A DNA stretch of 64,000 nucleotides from Leisingera sp. SS27 (GCF_028368855.1 NZ_JAQNCY010000003.1:186001-250000), one strand, 5' to 3'; counted from the stretch's first letter, positions 48,330 through 57,744 are shown. Numbers and translations are program-made. The notes: a model not told the origin generated them from the sequence alone.

Positions 48330-49022
48330 ATGGTGATTTTCAGATGTGCCGTTGCGGCGGCGGCAATGGCGGCCTGCACAACCGCTCAGGCGCGGGAGCA
48401 GGTTGCAATCGAGCTTGTGCTCGCGGTTGACACCTCTGTCAGCGTGAGCGCTGAGGAGTACCGCTTGCAGATGTCGGGTATTGCCGAGGCCTTCAGAACG
48501 CCCGAAATTGCCGGCATCATCCAGAGGCAGCCCAACGGAGTCGCCGTGACGCTGGTTCACTGGAGTGTCGGAAGCCTCAACCGCCAGGCGGTGGGCTGGC
48601 GGCATTTGCACGGCCTGGAAAGCATTCTGGCGTTTTCCCGGCTGGTGGATCAGGCGCCCCGCTCCAGCACGGGCCGCGGCACCTCGATCGCCTATGCCAT
48701 CGACTATGCAACCAGGCTCATCGAAACCAACGGCTTTGACGGCACGGCGCGCAAAATTGACATTTCGGGAGACGCAAGGAACAACTCGGGGCCTTCGCCC
48801 GCCTATTTCCGGGACAAGGCGGTTGCGCTGGGCATTACCATCAACGGCCTGGTGATCCCGGATGGCGACCGGGAACTGGTGAGTTATTACCGGTACCTGG
48901 TCACCGGCGGCGATGGCTCCTTTGTCATGACGGCAAGCCGCGGCGAGGATTTCGCGGCGGCAATGCAGCGCAAGCTGTCCCGGGAGCTGGACCTGTTCCT
49001 CTCGATGAACACAGCCGAGTAA
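48330..49022 (+). CDS. DUF1194 family protein with vWA-like fold, secreted
   Basis: 230 aa from ATG 48330, after a GGAGGAGG run. A signal peptide covers residues 1-21 (VIFRCAVAAAAMAACTTAQA). The mature N-terminus VAIELVLAVDTSVSVSAEEY contains a DxSxS metal-ion-dependent adhesion site like von Willebrand A domains. TGRGTSIAYAIDYA and KIDISGDARNNSG provide the other expected loops. The protein should be periplasmic or extracellular and mediate metal-dependent binding. Partner unknown. Confidence 0.85.
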   Translation: MVIFRCAVAAAAMAACTTAQAREQVAIELVLAVDTSVSVSAEEYRLQMSGIAEAFRTPEIAGIIQRQPNGVAVTLVHWSVGSLNRQAVGWRHLHGLESILAFSRLVDQAPRSSTGRGTSIAYAIDYATRLIETNGFDGTARKIDISGDARNNSGPSPAYFRDKAVALGITINGLVIPDGDRELVSYYRYLVTGGDGSFVMTASRGEDFAAAMQRKLSRELDLFLSMNTAE

Positions 49023-49085
49023 GGGCGGGGCATCCTGCCCCTGCCGCGTTCCCCCGGGTCTCCTGTCCCGGCACAGCTGGCTGTT

Positions 49086-49961
49086 TTACCGCAAGAAACC
49101 GATGGCATAGCTCGGTGCGGACTGCTCCTGCGCCAGATAGGCCGCCAGCGCATCTGCATCCGGCTGGACCGATGTCTTTGTTTCTCTGGCCGCAAGCCCG
49201 CCGGTGATGAACAGGGAATCGATGCCTTCCCCCATGGCGCCGGCAATATCCGTATGCGGCCCGTCGCCGATCGCCAGGATCTCGGAATCGGCAATCCCCG
49301 GCGCCACTTCCCGCAGCCGCAGCCGGGCCAGGTCGTAAATCGGCGGATGCGGCTTGCCGAAATACAGGCTCTCGCCGCCCATCTCCGTGTAAAGCCGCGC
49401 CAGCGCGCCCGCGCACCATTCCCGCGTTTCGCCGCGGTCGACAATGATGTCGGGGTTCGCGCACAAGAGCTTCATGCCCATCTGCTTGGCATAGAGGAAA
49501 TCGGGCCGGTTCACCTCAGGGTCCGCCATCGTGTCGAAGGGCCCGCAGCAAACGATGCCCTCCGCTTCCTTCAGCGGCACCCGGGTGATCTCCACCGGAT
49601 CATGGATCACGTGCAGGGGCTCAAAAAAGCCCGCATCGCGCTCCCACTCGCCCATGAAATAGACCTTGTTTCCCACCGCACCCGTGAACATCGCCGCCCG
49701 CGCGCTGTCGCCCGAGGTGGAGATGGTGTCATAGGCATCATCCGGCACATTGAACTGCCCCAGCTGCGCCGCCACGCCCGCGCGCGGTTTCGGCGAGTTT
49801 GTCACCAGCACCACGATGCCGCCTTGTGCGCGGTAGGCCTTCAGCGCCGCCACCGCATCCGGAAAGGCGGTGATGCCGTTGTGCACACAGCCCCACAGGT
49901 CCACGAACAGCGCCTTGTAGCGGCTGGAAACTTCGGAGAGGGAGGTGATGATCTGGGTCAT
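49086..49961 (-). CDS. HAD superfamily hydrolase, subfamily IIA (TIGR01459-type)
   Basis: 291 aa from ATG 49961 (MTQIITSLSEVSSRYKALF). HAD motif I is FVDLWGCVHNG near residues 19-29, with the nucleophile Asp but Trp at the second position as in this subfamily. Motif II is VLVTNSPKPR near 52, and motif III/IV GKPHPPIYDLA then AIGDGPHTDIAGA near 235. It resembles NagD-type phosphatases acting on small sugar or nucleotide phosphates. It is divergent from a chemoreceptor gene. Confidence 0.88.
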   Translation of the reverse strand: MTQIITSLSEVSSRYKALFVDLWGCVHNGITAFPDAVAALKAYRAQGGIVVLVTNSPKPRAGVAAQLGQFNVPDDAYDTISTSGDSARAAMFTGAVGNKVYFMGEWERDAGFFEPLHVIHDPVEITRVPLKEAEGIVCCGPFDTMADPEVNRPDFLYAKQMGMKLLCANPDIIVDRGETREWCAGALARLYTEMGGESLYFGKPHPPIYDLARLRLREVAPGIADSEILAIGDGPHTDIAGAMGEGIDSLFITGGLAARETKTSVQPDADALAAYLAQEQSAPSYAIGFLR

Positions 49962-50168
49962 GGCCGGGCCTTCGCGCATGTTGCTGTTGCGGCCAGCTAT
50001 GGCAGAGACCGCAGCATAAGGCCAGCCGCTGGAGGCTGCTCCCTGACAGGACAAACTGCGGCTCTTCCGTTTAGCTACCGTAAAAAATCTGCACCAGCCC
50101 TGCTGATTTTTCAAAAAATTAACCCGGGTGATTTTGCCTGCAGAAAACAACCTTGTGGTGAGTTTATC

Positions 50169-52103
50169 ATGTTTCGCAGTCCTTCTATGTTACGCATAAC
50201 ACCCCTGAAACGCCGTCTGATGCTGTCCGGCGTCATTGCAATGTCCTCGGTTCTGATCCTGGCTGCAGTGTCGCTCTTCAGCCTGTGGCAGAGCGAGCTG
50301 AACCTGGAAGAGCAGATCAACGTGACCCAGGCGGTCCGGCATGAGCTGACAGCAGACATCGCCCACAGCCACATCAGCGCAGCGGTGGTCTCGGCGGTGG
50401 TGCTGGGCCAGGACGGGGCAGAGGACAAGAAGGCGGAGCTTCAGGCCATGATCGAAGAGGAGGCGCAGAAGTTCCGCTCCGAGATGGACGCGCTGCACGC
50501 ACTGGAACTGCCGGAGCATATCCGCGGCATGGTGTCCTCTCTGCTACCCCTGGTTGACGGCTTCAACAAGACCGGCGCAGAGGTTGCGGCACTGGCCTTT
50601 ATCAATACGCAGAACGGCACCGATGCGCTGCCTGCCTTCCAATCCTATTCCGCCAATATCTCCGAAAAACTGACCAAGCTGGGCAAGGCGATCAAGGCAT
50701 CAGCGGCAGAAACCGCGGTAGAGGCGCGGCAGTATAATTATAACCTGCTCTATCTTGTGCTGGGGATTTCGGCGGTTGCGACGCTGGTCATGCTGCACAA
50801 CTCGCGCAAGGTGACGCAGACCATCACCCTTCCGATCGAAAGGATGCGGGCAGCCCTGCATGAGGTGGCGCAGGGCGACTTCAGCCTCAGGGTTGCGGAC
50901 CGGATGCGGGCCGATGACTTCGGCGAGATTGCCAAGGACATCGATGCGGTTTCGGGCCGCGTGGTCAAGGCGCTGGAGGAGCAGAACAAGCTGCGCCAAG
51001 AGGGCGAGAAGGTGATCGAGCGGCTGCGCCAGGCGCTGCAGCATCTGGCAGCAGGCGACTTCAGCGATCAGATATCCGAGCAATTCGGCGCCGAATACGA
51101 TCCTCTGCGGGTGAACTACAATGAGACCGTCGATAAGCTGAATGAGCTTCTGTCCCAGGTGGTGCAGGCTGGCGGGCGGCTGCACAGCCAGGCGGACGGC
51201 ATCCGCACAGCGGCAGAGGATCTGTCGGCGCGCACCGAAAGCCAGGCAGCCACGCTGGAACAGACCGCCGCGGCGCTGGAGCAGATGACGGCCAGCGTCA
51301 ATTCTGCGGCCCAGAATGCGCAGGAGGTGCAGGGCGCAGTGGAAACCGCCCGCGCCGACGTGGAGCGCAGCGGCGAAGTGGTTGAGGGCGCCATTGCCGC
51401 CATGAATGAGATTGAAAACTCTTCCAGCCAGATTGGCCAGATCATCGGCGTCATTGACGATATCGCCTTCCAGACCAACCTCCTGGCGCTGAATGCGGGT
51501 GTCGAGGCCGCCCGGGCAGGCGAGGTCGGCCGCGGCTTTGCGGTGGTTGCCTCCGAGGTGCGGGCGCTGGCGCAGCGCTCTTCCGATGCGGCGATGGAAA
51601 TCAAGACCCTGATCAGCGCCAGCACCGCCCATGTGCAGGACGGTGTCCACAAGGTGGACGGCGCGGGCAAGGCGCTGGAGACCGTGGTCACCCAGGTCAG
51701 CCGCATCACCGAGCTGGTGGCCGGCATTTCCCGCCAGTCGGCGGAACAGGCGCAGGGGCTGAACGAGATCAATATCGGCGTGGCCCAGCTGGACACGGTG
51801 ACCCAGCAGAACGCCTCCATGGTGGAGGAAACCGGATCCGCCATCCGCGCGATGAGCGGCGAGACGGTAGAGCTGAACAGCATGGTTGGCCAGTTCGTGC
51901 TGCTGGACAGCGGCGCGGGACCGGCGCCGCAAGAGCAGGCGCAGGCAGAGGCCGCACAGCCGAACCCGCAGACGGACGCGGAGGCCAGGTATTCAGAGGC
52001 CATGGCTGGCGCGCTGGAAGAGGACCGCTGGGAGGACTTCGGCGACGAAGGAGACGCCTGGACTGGCGGCGAAGACGCGGAACCGGCCGCCCGCTCCGCC
52101 TGA
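50169..52103 (+). CDS. Methyl-accepting chemotaxis protein
   Basis: 644 aa. A transmembrane helix near residues 17-41 is followed by a periplasmic helical domain (42-190) and a second helix near 193-213. A HAMP domain (ITLPIERMRAALHEVAQGDF) comes next, and a second HAMP-like unit near 280-325. The signalling hairpin tip is IAFQTNLLALNAGVEAARAGEVGRGFAVVASEVRAL in parts near 435-470. The Glu/Asp-rich tail contains an RWEDF motif about 25 residues before the end, fitting the x-W-x-x-F CheR-docking pattern. It is a transmembrane chemoreceptor; the ligand is unknown. Confidence 0.93.
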   Translation: MFRSPSMLRITPLKRRLMLSGVIAMSSVLILAAVSLFSLWQSELNLEEQINVTQAVRHELTADIAHSHISAAVVSAVVLGQDGAEDKKAELQAMIEEEAQKFRSEMDALHALELPEHIRGMVSSLLPLVDGFNKTGAEVAALAFINTQNGTDALPAFQSYSANISEKLTKLGKAIKASAAETAVEARQYNYNLLYLVLGISAVATLVMLHNSRKVTQTITLPIERMRAALHEVAQGDFSLRVADRMRADDFGEIAKDIDAVSGRVVKALEEQNKLRQEGEKVIERLRQALQHLAAGDFSDQISEQFGAEYDPLRVNYNETVDKLNELLSQVVQAGGRLHSQADGIRTAAEDLSARTESQAATLEQTAAALEQMTASVNSAAQNAQEVQGAVETARADVERSGEVVEGAIAAMNEIENSSSQIGQIIGVIDDIAFQTNLLALNAGVEAARAGEVGRGFAVVASEVRALAQRSSDAAMEIKTLISASTAHVQDGVHKVDGAGKALETVVTQVSRITELVAGISRQSAEQAQGLNEINIGVAQLDTVTQQNASMVEETGSAIRAMSGETVELNSMVGQFVLLDSGAGPAPQEQAQAEAAQPNPQTDAEARYSEAMAGALEEDRWEDFGDEGDAWTGGEDAEPAARSA

Positions 52104-52162
52104 CTGGCTGAGCGGGGCAGATTGCCCAGGCGGCGGCCCGGCCGGGGCTGCCGCTTTAGCCG

Positions 52163-52897
52163 TTACAGGGAAATCAGCCCCTGTTTCAGCGCCAGCGCCA
52201 GGGCGTGCTCGCGGGTGGCAGCCCCCAATGTCTTGCGGGCATTGGAAAAATGCAAGGTGACCGCGGCCTCCGACAGGCCTAGTTTTTCGGCGATGCGGGC
52301 GGTCATCATGCCTTCGGCCAGCAAGGACAGTACCTCACGCTGGCGCGTGGTCAGCAGCGGCGGGGCCGGGGGGCCGTAGCGCTCACGCGGCGGCGGGGCG
52401 TCCTGTTCGATGGTGCTGGCCAAGAGGGCTGAAAACAGCTGCATCTCCAAGGCGCTGTTGGATCTGGCGGTGCGGATGTCCTCGGCGTAGCCAAGCGTGA
52501 CATATTTTCCCGCTCCGTGCGGCGGGCCGAAACGGGTGCAATGCAGAGTGGCAAAGCCGGCGTCCTTGAGCCCGTGGTTATAGGCCACAGCTTTGCCCGG
52601 TACATCCCCGCTCTGCTGCAACGAGCCGCACTCCAGAACCATACTGCCGGGGCGTGCAGCAAGCTCACTGACAAGGGGGTCCACTTCGACATATCCTTCG
52701 CACAGGTATTCCTCCATCCAGCTGTCTGGCATGTCGGTGCTGATCCAGCTGATGTCTTTCAATGTGCCGTCTGCCTGGGCAACCAGGATGCTTTTGATGC
52801 CCATCCGCTGCGCCACGTCCTGAGCGGCCTGCCAGCGCCAGGCAGGGTCCTGCGGGTGCAACAGCCTGTCCAGCGTATCGATCAACTCGTTCTTCAT
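52163..52897 (-). CDS. LuxR-type regulator with autoinducer-binding domain (solo)
   Basis: 244 aa. The N-terminal domain carries the N-acyl-homoserine-lactone pocket signature W-x3-Y and D-P (SWMEEYL, then YVEVDPLV), spaced exactly as W57/Y61/D70/P71 of TraR; the position of TraR W85 is not a Trp. The C-terminal GerE-type HTH is LTTRQREVLSLLAEGMMTARIA. No luxI-type synthase is in the window, so it is a solo that may sense self or foreign signals. It is convergent with the chemoreceptor gene and divergent from a DUF995 gene. Confidence 0.88.
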   Translation of the reverse strand: MKNELIDTLDRLLHPQDPAWRWQAAQDVAQRMGIKSILVAQADGTLKDISWISTDMPDSWMEEYLCEGYVEVDPLVSELAARPGSMVLECGSLQQSGDVPGKAVAYNHGLKDAGFATLHCTRFGPPHGAGKYVTLGYAEDIRTARSNSALEMQLFSALLASTIEQDAPPPRERYGPPAPPLLTTRQREVLSLLAEGMMTARIAEKLGLSEAAVTLHFSNARKTLGAATREHALALALKQGLISL

Positions 52898-53216
52898 ACC
52901 CGCCCCAATCGCAAACCCGCCGCAAATTTTCCGGCCCGGCCGCGAGGGCCCGGCTACCTCTGGGAGAATTCACAGACCTATAAATATCCCTAGGTTGGCC
53001 GGCAGGCGGCTTTCACGCAATGTTTTTTCGCGGCCGGACATCTTCCGGGGGGCCGCTGTTTCCGGCGGGTGCGCGTGTGATGAGTGAGTGGTGGCAGCCC
53101 CGTTTCGGCTTGGCTTCAGGGGGACTGGGGCCAGACGCGCGCGGGCGCTGGCAGCGCAGCCGCCGGAAACCACCCGGCGGCGGCCGCGCAGGAGCAGATT
53201 TCAAGGAGCATTCAGG
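52898..53216. promoter_or_regulatory. Divergent intergenic region between the luxR solo and the DUF995 gene
   Basis: 319 bases without a gene. It should hold promoters for both flanking genes and possibly a lux-box-like site, but I see no clean 18-20 bp palindrome. An AT-rich patch with CCTAGG near 52985-53000 is the best candidate promoter area for luxR. Confidence 0.35.
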
Positions 53217-53702
53217 ATGATATCAGTGAAACAGCATTTGGCGGCCGCCGCCGCAGCCTTCGCCCTGGCAGCGGTGCCGGCCAGCGGAGCATGGGCCGGG
53301 GCCAAGCCGAAAGGGGCCAAGGCAACGCCGCCGGAGGTGATCATGCAGCTTTATGCCGGCAAAACCTCAAACTGGAGCCGCGGCGGTCATGCCTACTGGG
53401 CGCCGGACGGCAGTTTTGAAGGCGTCAACAAAAGCGGCGATGCGGTGGGCATCGGCAAATGGTACGTGACCCGCAAGGGCAAGCTGTGCAACGAAGCCGA
53501 CTGGCACAAGGCGGTGGATGGCGTGGTAAAGACCGTTTCCAACGAAAGCTGCTGGCAGTTCGTCACCGCACCGGACGGCTCGGTCTGGGAGCGTTACCTG
53601 GGCGAGGACGGCAGCTGGTACCGGCACAAGCCGGAAAAGCAGGTCAGCGGCAACAGTCAGAGACGCCTGTTCCGGAAAATCAGCAAGCGCCTGGGGCTGT
53701 AA
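53217..53702 (+). CDS. DUF995 family secreted protein
   Basis: 161 aa from ATG 53217, nine bases after AAGGAG. A signal peptide spans residues 1-28 (QHLAAAAAAFALAAVPASGAWA). The mature part has the DUF995 features: an N-terminal VIMQLYAGKTSNWSRGG, AYWAPDGSFEGVNKSGDAVGIGKW, and two cysteines near residues 92 and 116 that may pair. The family is alphaproteobacterial and uncharacterised. A strong bidirectional terminator follows. Divergence from a LuxR solo makes regulation by it possible. Confidence 0.78.
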   Translation: MISVKQHLAAAAAAFALAAVPASGAWAGAKPKGAKATPPEVIMQLYAGKTSNWSRGGHAYWAPDGSFEGVNKSGDAVGIGKWYVTRKGKLCNEADWHKAVDGVVKTVSNESCWQFVTAPDGSVWERYLGEDGSWYRHKPEKQVSGNSQRRLFRKISKRLGL

Positions 53703-53789
53703 CGCGGTCCTGGCCAGCAGGCCGGCGTGGCCCGCGAACCGGAAAGCGGTCCGGGAATTCCCTATTACTCCAAGACCTCCCTCGACAAA

Positions 53790-53815
53790 AAAAGGCGCCC
53801 TGCGGGGCGCCTTTT
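53790..53815. terminator. Bidirectional terminator between DUF995 and ppaC
   Basis: AAAAGGCGCCC (53790-53800) pairs with GGGCGCCTTTT (53805-53815) around TGCG. A-run before and T-run after make it work on both strands, serving two convergent genes. Confidence 0.88.
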
Positions 53816-53838
53816 GCTGTCTGGATCCGCGGTGCGGA

Positions 53839-54759
53839 TCAGACTTTGAGGTTCGGAATGATCTGCTTCTTGCGGGACATGATGCCCGGCAGAACCACGG
53901 TGTCGCCGGCGGCATCGGCGCCAAAGGACTTGGCGGCGACGGTTTTCACCAGGTCGTTCGGCACCAGCAGGGTGGCTTGCTCGTTCAGGATGTCGACCAC
54001 GAACAGCAGCACCTGATCGACGCCATCCTCAGCCGCGACGGAGGTCATCGAGTCCATCAGCGAGGCCTTGCGGTCCAGCACCACGCCCGGTGCGGTGGTT
54101 TCCAGAACGGAGACGCGGAACTTGGTGCCGTCGACTTCGTATTCCTTGGAATCCATGCGGATCAGCTCGGCATCGGAGAAGGAGGAGACGTCGGATTTTG
54201 CGGCGAACATCTCGGCGGCGTATTCGGAGATGTTGATGCCCAGCTCACCCGCCAGCTTCTCGGCCACGGCCTTGTCATGGGCGGTGGTGGTCGGCGAACG
54301 GAATTCCAGCGTGTCGGACAGGATGCAGGTCAGCGCGGCGCCCTTGACCGCCTCGGGCATCTTGGCGGCACCGTCGCCCATCAGGTCGTGCATGATGGTG
54401 GCGGTGCAGGCCAGCGGGCGGATGGTGATGTCGATCGGGCCTTTGGTTTCCAGGCCGCCGACCAGCTTGTGGTGGTCGATGATCGCCTGCACATCGGCGC
54501 CGTTGATGTTGGCGGGCAGCTCTGCCGGGTTGTTGGTGTCGACGATGACAACCGCCGCATTATCGGCCACGTCGGCGATGATCTCCGGCTTTTCCAGGCC
54601 CCAGCGCTGCAGCATGAAGGCGGCTTCGGTGTTCGGCTCGCCCAGCAGCTTGGGGGCCGCGGCCACGCCTTTCACCTCGTTCAGGTACCAGGCCCAGACA
54701 ATGGGGGAGCCGGTGGAATCGGTGTCGGGGGATTTATGGCCGAAAACTTGGATGGTCAT
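53839..54759 (-). CDS. ppaC: Manganese-dependent inorganic pyrophosphatase (family II)
   Basis: 306 aa from ATG 54759 (MTIQVFGHKSPDTDSTGS). DHH-family motifs: GHKSPDTDS (residues 7-15), VDTNNPAELP near 72, and the metal-binding DHHKLVGG near 93. The C-terminal DHHA2 domain ends with VLPGIMSRKKQIIP, containing the phosphate-binding SRKKQ. It hydrolyses pyrophosphate with Mn2+. AGGACAG precedes the ATG. Possession of a family II enzyme rather than the usual family I is common in this lineage. Confidence 0.95.
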   Translation of the reverse strand: MTIQVFGHKSPDTDSTGSPIVWAWYLNEVKGVAAAPKLLGEPNTEAAFMLQRWGLEKPEIIADVADNAAVVIVDTNNPAELPANINGADVQAIIDHHKLVGGLETKGPIDITIRPLACTATIMHDLMGDGAAKMPEAVKGAALTCILSDTLEFRSPTTTAHDKAVAEKLAGELGINISEYAAEMFAAKSDVSSFSDAELIRMDSKEYEVDGTKFRVSVLETTAPGVVLDRKASLMDSMTSVAAEDGVDQVLLFVVDILNEQATLLVPNDLVKTVAAKSFGADAAGDTVVLPGIMSRKKQIIPNLKV

Positions 54760-54889
54760 GGGGCTGTCCTGTTGATGCATAAGGTCACAAAGGCGGGATT
54801 TGCGCGCCTTATAGGGCTGGCGCGCAGGCTTGTCACCCCGCTGCTGCTGCAATGCGGCGTTGTGTTCAGAGCGAGGATAGGAACAGGAT

Positions 54890-55870
54890 TTAGAACGGCG
54901 CGCGTTCGAGCGTGTAGCCCTGTTGCTGCAGGAGATTCAGCACGCCGGTTTCTCCGGGCAGATGCAGTGCGCCTGCGGCCACCACGATGAGGTCGCCTTC
55001 TGCGGCTTCGATCACCGGAATCCAGTTGCGGTTACGGTAGTCGATCAGCTCCGTCATGGTGTCCTGCCACAGCGCCTCGCGCTCAGACCGGGTCAGCGCG
55101 CCGCTGTTCAGGAAGTCGCGTTCGCTGAGGAAAAGGGCATAAAGCGCCTGCTCGTCGAAATAGGATTCAACCGTGGTGATGAAGCCGTCGGTGCCGCTGC
55201 CCAGCATGGCGGTAAAGGCGCGCAGCTGGCGGATCTGCTCTTCCAGCGGGTCGGAGTCCATCATCCGGATGATCGTCATCGGATCCTCCAGCGACTGCAC
55301 CGGCACGCCTGCGGCCCCGGCCGCCTCGCCAAGGCGCAGATCGAGGCCGCGCTTGATGTCCTTGTCCTGGCGTAGGCAGGGCGGGAAGGCCAGCGACAAC
55401 GCCAGGAACCAGGGCCGCATCTTGGCGGCCATCCAGGCAGGCATGCCGTGGTTGCGGATGATGGCGGCCAGTTCTTCCCATTCCTGCGGCGGCAGCCGGT
55501 CGATCAGGCTGGGGCCTTCGGTGATCAGCATCAGGGAGGGGGTGCGGCCCAGTTCGGCTTCGAAATCCGCCTTGTCGGCGGGGCTGGCCTCCATCAGCAA
55601 GAGGTCCGCCTGCTGCACCAGCGGGGCGAGGCGCGCGGTGATCTGCGCCATCCGCGGGTCATTCACATGCAGGGTGCCGATCACATGCAGGGTGCGGCTG
55701 CCGCGCCGCGCAATCCAGTGGTTGCCTGCGGCATAGGGCATCGCGCTGATACGGGCCTCAAGCCCGGCGCGCTCCTGCGGTGTCATGGTGGTGCGCAGGT
55801 CGGTGCCGGTGCAGGCGGCCCAAAGGGAGGCCGGCAGCAGCAGGAAAAACACGGTCAGAAAGAGGCGCAT
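54890..55870 (-). CDS. TraB/GumN family protein, copy 1
   Basis: 326 aa with a signal peptide (MRLFLTVFFLLLPASLWA). Conserved family pieces: GNHWIARRGSRTLHVIGTLH near residues 46-65 with the GTLH motif, a MEAS stretch near 93, and the C-terminal VAAGALHLPGETGVLNLLQ near 302. The GxxH pairs match TIKI/TraB metalloprotease-like proteins. Role unknown; periplasmic or exported. It is the downstream member of a tandem pair, 44 bases after copy 2 on the same strand. Confidence 0.87.
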   Translation of the reverse strand: MRLFLTVFFLLLPASLWAACTGTDLRTTMTPQERAGLEARISAMPYAAGNHWIARRGSRTLHVIGTLHVNDPRMAQITARLAPLVQQADLLLMEASPADKADFEAELGRTPSLMLITEGPSLIDRLPPQEWEELAAIIRNHGMPAWMAAKMRPWFLALSLAFPPCLRQDKDIKRGLDLRLGEAAGAAGVPVQSLEDPMTIIRMMDSDPLEEQIRQLRAFTAMLGSGTDGFITTVESYFDEQALYALFLSERDFLNSGALTRSEREALWQDTMTELIDYRNRNWIPVIEAAEGDLIVVAAGALHLPGETGVLNLLQQQGYTLERAPF

Positions 55871-55914
55871 GAAATATCAGTCCTGAAAGAGTGGAACGGC
55901 TTGGCCGGGGGAGC

Positions 55915-56898
55915 CTACCACGGGGCGCGGGTCAGGCTGAAGCCCCTGGACTGGAGAAGGTTAAGCAGGCCGTTTTTGCCCGGCAGATGCGCCGCGCCGA
56001 CGGCGACCACAATCCGGTCCTGGCTGGCGGCACCGATCACCTGCATCCAGCGGAGGTTGCGCTGGTCCAGCAGGCGGCGGTTGTATTGCGTCCATAGCCG
56101 CTGGGTTTCGGCACGGGAGAAGCTGCTGTACTGGGCGCTGATCCAGGGGGCGAGCACGAAGGAGGTCCAGACGCTCTGGTCGAAATAGGCCTCAACCGGG
56201 GTGGCGTCCTCGGGTTTGCCGGACTGGATCAGCTGCAGTTCAAGCTCCAGCATCCGGGCCTGATCCCGCAGCGGCAGGCCGGAGATGGCGGCCAGCGCCT
56301 GCTCTGGCGTTTCCAGCGCGCCGAGCGGGATCCGTTTGCGGCGGGCGAAATCGGAGATCCGGTCGTCCAGCCCGCGACGCAGGCCGAAGCCATAGGGGCG
56401 GCAGCCGCTTTGCACCACGAACATCGAGATCGCCCAGGGCTGCATCCGGTTCATGGTTTCCAGACTGGCGCCGCTGACCCGGGTGGTCAGCTTGAAGCGC
56501 TGCCAGGCTTCGGGCGTCAGCAGATGGCGCAGCTCGCGCCCCTGCGGCAGCAGAAAGCTGCGCGCCATTGCAGGCGGCATCCTGTCCAGCCGCTCCATGT
56601 CCTGGTCCGAGGTTTCAAGGTAGATCGCCTGTGCAGACACCAGCGCCGGGCGCAGGGTGCGCATCACCTTGGCCATGCGGGCATCGCCGCCGTGCATGGT
56701 GCCGATCACGTGGATGGTGCGGCGGCCCTTGGCGGCGACCCAGTGGTTTCCTTCGGAAAACGGGGTGGCGGCCATTTCGCGGTCCAGCTGCGCCCGGGCG
56801 GCGGGCGGCAGGTGGTCGCGGTAGTCGATGCCGCGGCAGGCGGCAAAACCGGCGGTGGCCTGCAGCATCAGCGCAAGTGCCAGTGCAATCCGTTTCAT
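55915..56898 (-). CDS. TraB/GumN family protein, copy 2
   Basis: 327 aa from ATG 56898 (MKRIALALALMLQATAGFA), a signal peptide; the longer frame to 56973 lacks a leader-like N-terminus. It matches copy 1 along the whole length: GNHWVAAKGRRTIHVIGTMH near residue 50 and VAVGAAHLPGKNGLLNLLQ near 303, with the same GxxH pairs. The two proteins are clearly paralogues but diverged, so the duplication is not recent. They are probably co-transcribed. Confidence 0.87.
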   Translation of the reverse strand: MKRIALALALMLQATAGFAACRGIDYRDHLPPAARAQLDREMAATPFSEGNHWVAAKGRRTIHVIGTMHGGDARMAKVMRTLRPALVSAQAIYLETSDQDMERLDRMPPAMARSFLLPQGRELRHLLTPEAWQRFKLTTRVSGASLETMNRMQPWAISMFVVQSGCRPYGFGLRRGLDDRISDFARRKRIPLGALETPEQALAAISGLPLRDQARMLELELQLIQSGKPEDATPVEAYFDQSVWTSFVLAPWISAQYSSFSRAETQRLWTQYNRRLLDQRNLRWMQVIGAASQDRIVVAVGAAHLPGKNGLLNLLQSRGFSLTRAPW

Positions 56899-57048
56899 CA
56901 CGCGCCCTTTCCCCGGGGTTCCGGAACTCTTGGCCTGACTTATGAGCCTAGGGCGGGGCAGGGGGGACGGCAATGCAGAACCCTGCGTTGCCCCGGAAAA
57001 CCCGGGCGGCGGATTGCCATCGGCGCAGCTTCCTGCCAGTCATGGGGC

Positions 57049-57744
57049 ATGGAACGCGAGGATCAGCTCTATGCGCCGGTGAAGGCGCTGCTGGAGGCCC
57101 AGGGCTATGCCGTCAAGGGCGAGGTGGGGGCGGCCGATGTGGTGGCTGTGCGCGGCGCGGAGCCGCCGGTGATTGTCGAGCTGAAGCTGAAGTTCTCGCT
57201 GTCGCTGTTTCATCAGGCCATCGCCCGGCTGGCCATTACCGACCATGTCTATATCGCGGTGCCGCGGCCCGGCGGGCGGCAGGCGCGGCGGATGATGAAG
57301 GACAATCTGGCGATGTGCCGGCGGCTCGGGCTGGGGCTGATCACGGTCCTGGCGGACGGGCGGGCAGAGGTGCATTGCGATCCCGGCCCTTATGCCCCGC
57401 GCAAGTTGAAGAAAAAGCAGGCACGGCTGCTGCGGGAGTTTCAGACCTTGCGCGGCGATCCCAATGCGGGCGGCGCCACACGGCACGGCATTGTCACCGC
57501 CTACCGCCAGGACGCGCTGGCCTGCGCGGCGCATCTGGCCGGGGCCGGCGCCTGCAAAGGGGCCGCGGTTGCCAAGGCCACCGGCGTTGCACGCGCCACC
57601 CAGCTGATGGCCAGGAACCACTACGGCTGGTTCGAGCGTGTGGAGACCGGCATTTACCAGCTGACGGATGCGGGCCGCGCGGGTCTGGTGCATTGGGCGG
57701 AGAGCTGGGAGGAACAGGGCGGCTCCGGTCCGGAGTTGTCCTGA
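57049..57744 (+). CDS. DUF2161 family PD-(D/E)XK-type putative nuclease
   Basis: 231 aa from ATG 57049 (MEREDQLYAPVKALLEAQGY). The nuclease core is visible: AADVVAV with Asp near residue 26 and VIVELKLKF with E-L-K near 42, the D-xn-ExK signature. A C-terminal winged-helix-like domain follows (RHGIVTAYRQDALACAAHLA, later FERVETGIYQLTDAG). It may act on DNA in repair or restriction-like processes, but no activity is known. It stands alone between the TraB/GumN pair and groESL. Confidence 0.82.
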   Translation: MEREDQLYAPVKALLEAQGYAVKGEVGAADVVAVRGAEPPVIVELKLKFSLSLFHQAIARLAITDHVYIAVPRPGGRQARRMMKDNLAMCRRLGLGLITVLADGRAEVHCDPGPYAPRKLKKKQARLLREFQTLRGDPNAGGATRHGIVTAYRQDALACAAHLAGAGACKGAAVAKATGVARATQLMARNHYGWFERVETGIYQLTDAGRAGLVHWAESWEEQGGSGPELS

